From contig SIJG01000065.1 in the NCBI GenBank assembly GCA_023374025.1, positions 481,496 to 545,495 on the forward strand: a DNA stretch of 64,000 bases. The letters are read 5' to 3'. A program made the position numbers and the translations under genes. Of this stretch, positions 61,159 through 64,000 are shown in pieces. The DNA comes from Heterodera schachtii (taxonomy: Eukaryota; Nematoda; Chromadorea; Rhabditida; Heteroderidae). Within the stretch, counting starts at the first letter, position 1. Each line of letters starts with the position of its first letter. Under the pieces are notes generated by a model, which saw only the letters and a program-made list of their open reading frames with translations, did no database searches and was not told the origin of the DNA.

Positions 61159-62713
61159 TCACTCGTCCTTCAGCTCCCTTCGAATTTTTCCCAATTGTTT
61201 GGCCTTTTGCCTTTCGACTGATTTTTCGCCGACCGTTCGCAAATCGTAGGCCCATCCGATTTTCTCAAACAAATCGATGAACGCCTTAAAATGAATGGCA
61301 AAGGTAAATAATGCCAATTTCAGTTGTTTGGTGCCTTGGTGAAGTTGAACAGTGTTCGCATTTCGCTTGTCCGATAGTCCTGGGGGAATGTGTGGTGGTA
61401 ATTGTGGCCGCCTTCGCCAACCGCCAAAAGAGTCGTCCACACGGACTCGGCGGAACTGATCGAAACGTCGTAGGGACGGTAGCCAAAACTGAAAGCACAG
61501 ATCACCCCTGATCAGAAATGAAAAGCGTCCCTTTGTTATCAATTGAGGGATTGCCCTCATCAGTGACACTCCCGCCCCCTTTTGAGCTGAGTTTGTCCCC
61601 CGACTGATCAGTGATAATTGCCTGATCAGTGGGTGACTCTGATCAGCCTTTCCCTCACTCACATGTGTGCCACACTGTTGATCAGCCAAGTCGCGTGAAG
61701 TGTGAAAGTGTAGCGAAACACTGCGGCGGCGTAAAAGGCGACGCTTGACGATTCATTCCACAACAAAACGGGGATTAGCTTAACGAAAAGCATGGAAAAA
61801 AGAAAAGTGAGGAGGGAATACCGTGGGCAACAGAAAACAGAAGAGAAGGACCAAAGGGAGGTAAAATCTGAAAACTGACAATTATTTTGCCGATTCATTT
61901 GGCCGACTTTCGTTGGAATGCCAACAAAGGGTCGGAAGTCAAATCGGACAAATCCAACGTGGACCCTTTGGCTTTGACTTGCGGGTGCTGCAATTAGCAA
62001 ATGTTTGCCATTCATTCGCTGCTCGACCCACCTTTTTGACCAACAGCCAGCCCATGTGGGAGAAGAAGAAGCCCCGGTTGATATTGTGACTGAATGGCAT
62101 TGACTGATCAATTAGTCAACCAATCAATTAGTTAATTGGTCCCACGGGTCAGCGTCGGTGTCCGTCCATTTGTGGTGGCATCGGTGGTCGCGCGACCATT
62201 CGATCACATCGTTTTGGAAGGCAACACAGTTCAGGACGACCAACAGAACACGAAGCGGGAAACGAGCCTTGTAAGACTGAGAAGGGAGCAGTCAATGGAA
62301 ATGTTCGCTTTCGCTCGCCTTGTGCGACCAAAGGCGGTGGGCCCCCGCCGTAATGCCAACGCCCCCGGCGAACCATAGGAAAATGCCTAAAACATCGGAA
62401 CAATGGGCGATTGATTGTGAAGGGTTTTTCTTACACCATCCGATGGTGGCCCATTTGGCAGAAGAGATTAATTGGCACAAACCGACAAAGGCACCGAAAT
62501 GGAGCAGCACAAAGAGAAGCACATTTCGCCAAACAATTTGAGTTTTGAATTGTCCCTAAAGGGCAATCGTTCGTTCGTTCCTTCGTTTGTCTTTGCCTTT
62601 TTCGCCTCCTCCCTCAATCGGACGGACTCTTCCAAATCGGCGGCCAAAAATTGCTGACGAATTACTTCAGGGACAATTTGCGAATGTTGCGAAGTGAGCG
62701 TAATTGTGGCCAT
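61159..62713 (-). CDS. SCD: Delta-9 fatty acyl-CoA (stearoyl-CoA) desaturase
   Basis: An ER membrane di-iron enzyme that introduces the delta-9 double bond into acyl-CoA. Start 62713 gives MATITLTSQHSQIVPEVIRQ, then WRNVLLFVLLHFGAFVGL, a membrane segment. His box 1 is GAHRLWSHKAS (~62305-62330). Box 2 is SRDHRCHHKWTDTDADP (~62155-62200), followed by NINRGFFFSHMGWLLVKKHP. The next segment carries TFTLHATWLINSVAH with FGYRPYD. Box 3 is GEGGHNYHHTFPQDYR (~61375-61415). It ends FEKIGWAYDLRTVGEKSVER and TGA at 61159. All eight-histidine positions I can check are present, so it should be active. About six exons. Closest to nematode FAT-5/6/7-type desaturases. Confidence 0.93.
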
Positions 62714-63388
62714 AGTTTTGAATTTGCGTGGTTTGGACGAATTTACTTGCAACTCCAATTTTAAAGCACTTCCAATGGGCGGAGTCGGCCACCGCCAAAA
62801 ATTTCGTCCGTCCGTTCGGTGGCCCATTCTTTGCGGCCAAAATGTCCGCTCTCCCCACCGTTTCGAGCAGTTCATGTGCACATGAATCTCGTACCACTTT
62901 TCTCACATTTACCACCACCGTCGCTGGGCGTCCCCCCCCCCCCCTTTTGCGGTCGTTCCATCATTCGCATTTCGTCCGTCCGTCCGTCCGGTGTTTGTCA
63001 TCATTTTGCCCCCCCCCCCCCTTTTTCCGCTACAATACAGTGAATGAATGAATGAGTGTCATTGCTGCTGCTGCTGCTGATAAGAGATCACTTCCACTCA
63101 CTGTCACTTTCGTTGATCAGTCTTTGCTTTGCTTTTTGAATTCGCTTCCAAAAGAAAACAAAAGAAAACATTTGCATTTTATTCGCTCATTTCAATAAAA
63201 AGGCAAAAGCGGGGCCATTTGAGTCATTCGTTTGTCTTTTGTCCCTCCTTCCGACGGAGACGGCCCAGCCACGAAATGCCCGCTTTTTTAGCGGCCGAAG
63301 GGACCTTAACAAAAATTGAAAAAATAGTTTAATTTCAATATCAAAATATAAAATTCTTTTGTTCGTGAAACTGAAAATCGCACATTTT
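62714..63388. other. Intergenic, C-runs and CTG repeat
   Basis: Contains poly-C tracts at 62933-62944 and 63009-63020 and GCTGCTGCTGCTGCTG at 63064. A minus-strand Lys/Arg-rich frame near 63203-63310 could be a final exon of the next gene but is not supported. Confidence 0.5.
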
Positions 63389-63735
63389 CAGCGACTTTTT
63401 TGGCGTTCTGTCCGATTGCCGTGGGCAGGCGACTTGCGCTCGAAGACCGACTTTCTGCTGGTCCAATTCGGCCTCTCGACTAACAATTTAATCTCATTTA
63501 CAAAATCATTAATTGTCCCCACCCAATCCCTTTCTGCGCTTTGTCTTTCGTCCATTTGTCCCTTTGTCGACACTTTGTCCTGACCCTTTGGTAACACTCC
63601 TCCAAAACTGTCCTGCATTATTATTCGGGAATATTCTTTTTCATTTACACTTTTTGCCTTTGTTGGCGATTCGCTGCCGCGCGTCCGACTGAGCGGACGA
63701 CGGGTCGAAGAAGTGGCGACGGAAAATCATAAAAT
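63389..63735 (-). CDS. Unidentified minus-strand exon (gene continues off the window?)
   Basis: An open minus-strand frame reads a Ser/Arg/Thr-rich stretch (TSSTRRPLSRTRGSESPTK), then MQDSFGGVLPKGQDKVS and DWVGTINDFVNEIKLLVERP. It looks like real coding sequence by composition but I recognise no family. Upstream exons would lie beyond position 63735, perhaps past the window edge. Borders are guesses. Confidence 0.35.
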
Positions 63736-64000
63736 CAGTGAGAGACAATTAACAATTAATTAACGAAAGGGGGCGGGGACAGACCGCTCGCATTTGGCTG
63801 GGGAAGCCGAGAGAGAGCGGTCAAATTGAGTACGGAAGGCGGCGCGGCGGACGGAGGCCTTTGCCTTTGGGGAGGGCGAAGCGAATCAGAAGACGGACCG
63901 ATCAAAAGCAGCATAATTAATTAATGCAATTTGTTGTTTTTCACGCAATACCTTTTCCCGTTGTGGCGGAAGACATTCATAAAATGGGACGGATTTACTG

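Overview
The window is eukaryotic nuclear DNA. Its genes are split by many short GT-AG introns and a few GC-AG introns. The protein set is metazoan: paraplegin, a Tuba-type RhoGEF, Prickle, CPSF6, SNU13, Vti1a, bifunctional PAPS synthase, and a delta-9 desaturase with acyl-CoA-type histidine boxes. Compact genes, a splice-acceptor-like 'cctcag' directly before one ATG, closely spaced same-strand pairs and GC-AG introns point to a nematode. A plant-parasitic cyst-nematode-like lineage is my guess, not a proof.

Layout. 0-5.1 kb: two convergent genes, a small protein with three RanBP2-type zinc fingers (+) and an SPG7/paraplegin m-AAA protease (-). Their first exons, which encode a mitochondrial-presequence-like N-terminus, are near-identical inverted copies. 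5.1-11.1 kb: repeat-rich DNA with a 1.6 kb non-autonomous hAT-like element whose empty site survives in a neighbouring duplicate. 11.1-15.5 kb: two tandem SLC35A-type nucleotide-sugar transporters. 15.9-21.4 kb: a DNMBP/Tuba-like SH3-DH-BAR-SH3 gene with a tRNA-Leu(CAG) antisense in an intron. 21.7-22.8 kb: thymidine kinase 1 (-). 23.4-28.1 kb and perhaps beyond: a decayed Helitron (-). 29.5-31.7 kb: mitochondrial ribosomal protein uS7m and the SNARE Vti1a, only 135 bp apart on the same strand. 32.2-36.1 kb: PAPS synthase (-). 37.9-41.7 kb: CPSF6 (-). 41.9-42.7 kb: SNU13 (-). 42.9-43.9 kb: a second hAT-like element with a perfect 8-bp target duplication and a tRNA-like segment. 44.4-46.1 kb: RBM34/Nop12-like (+). 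50.0-53.6 kb: Prickle (PET plus three LIM) (+). 54.8-60.8 kb: a secreted protein with three GH18-like domains that all lack the catalytic acid (-). 61.2-62.7 kb: stearoyl-CoA desaturase (-). 63.4 kb to the end: an unidentified minus-strand coding stretch.

The genes are mostly unrelated housekeeping, trafficking and developmental genes, so no single pathway links the window. The observations most worth following are the presequence exon shared by the zinc-finger gene and paraplegin, the mitochondrial triple RanBP2 finger protein it implies, the triple pseudo-GH18 protein, the pair of related hAT-like elements, and non-canonical introns. All exon joins were made by eye and have not been tested against transcripts.
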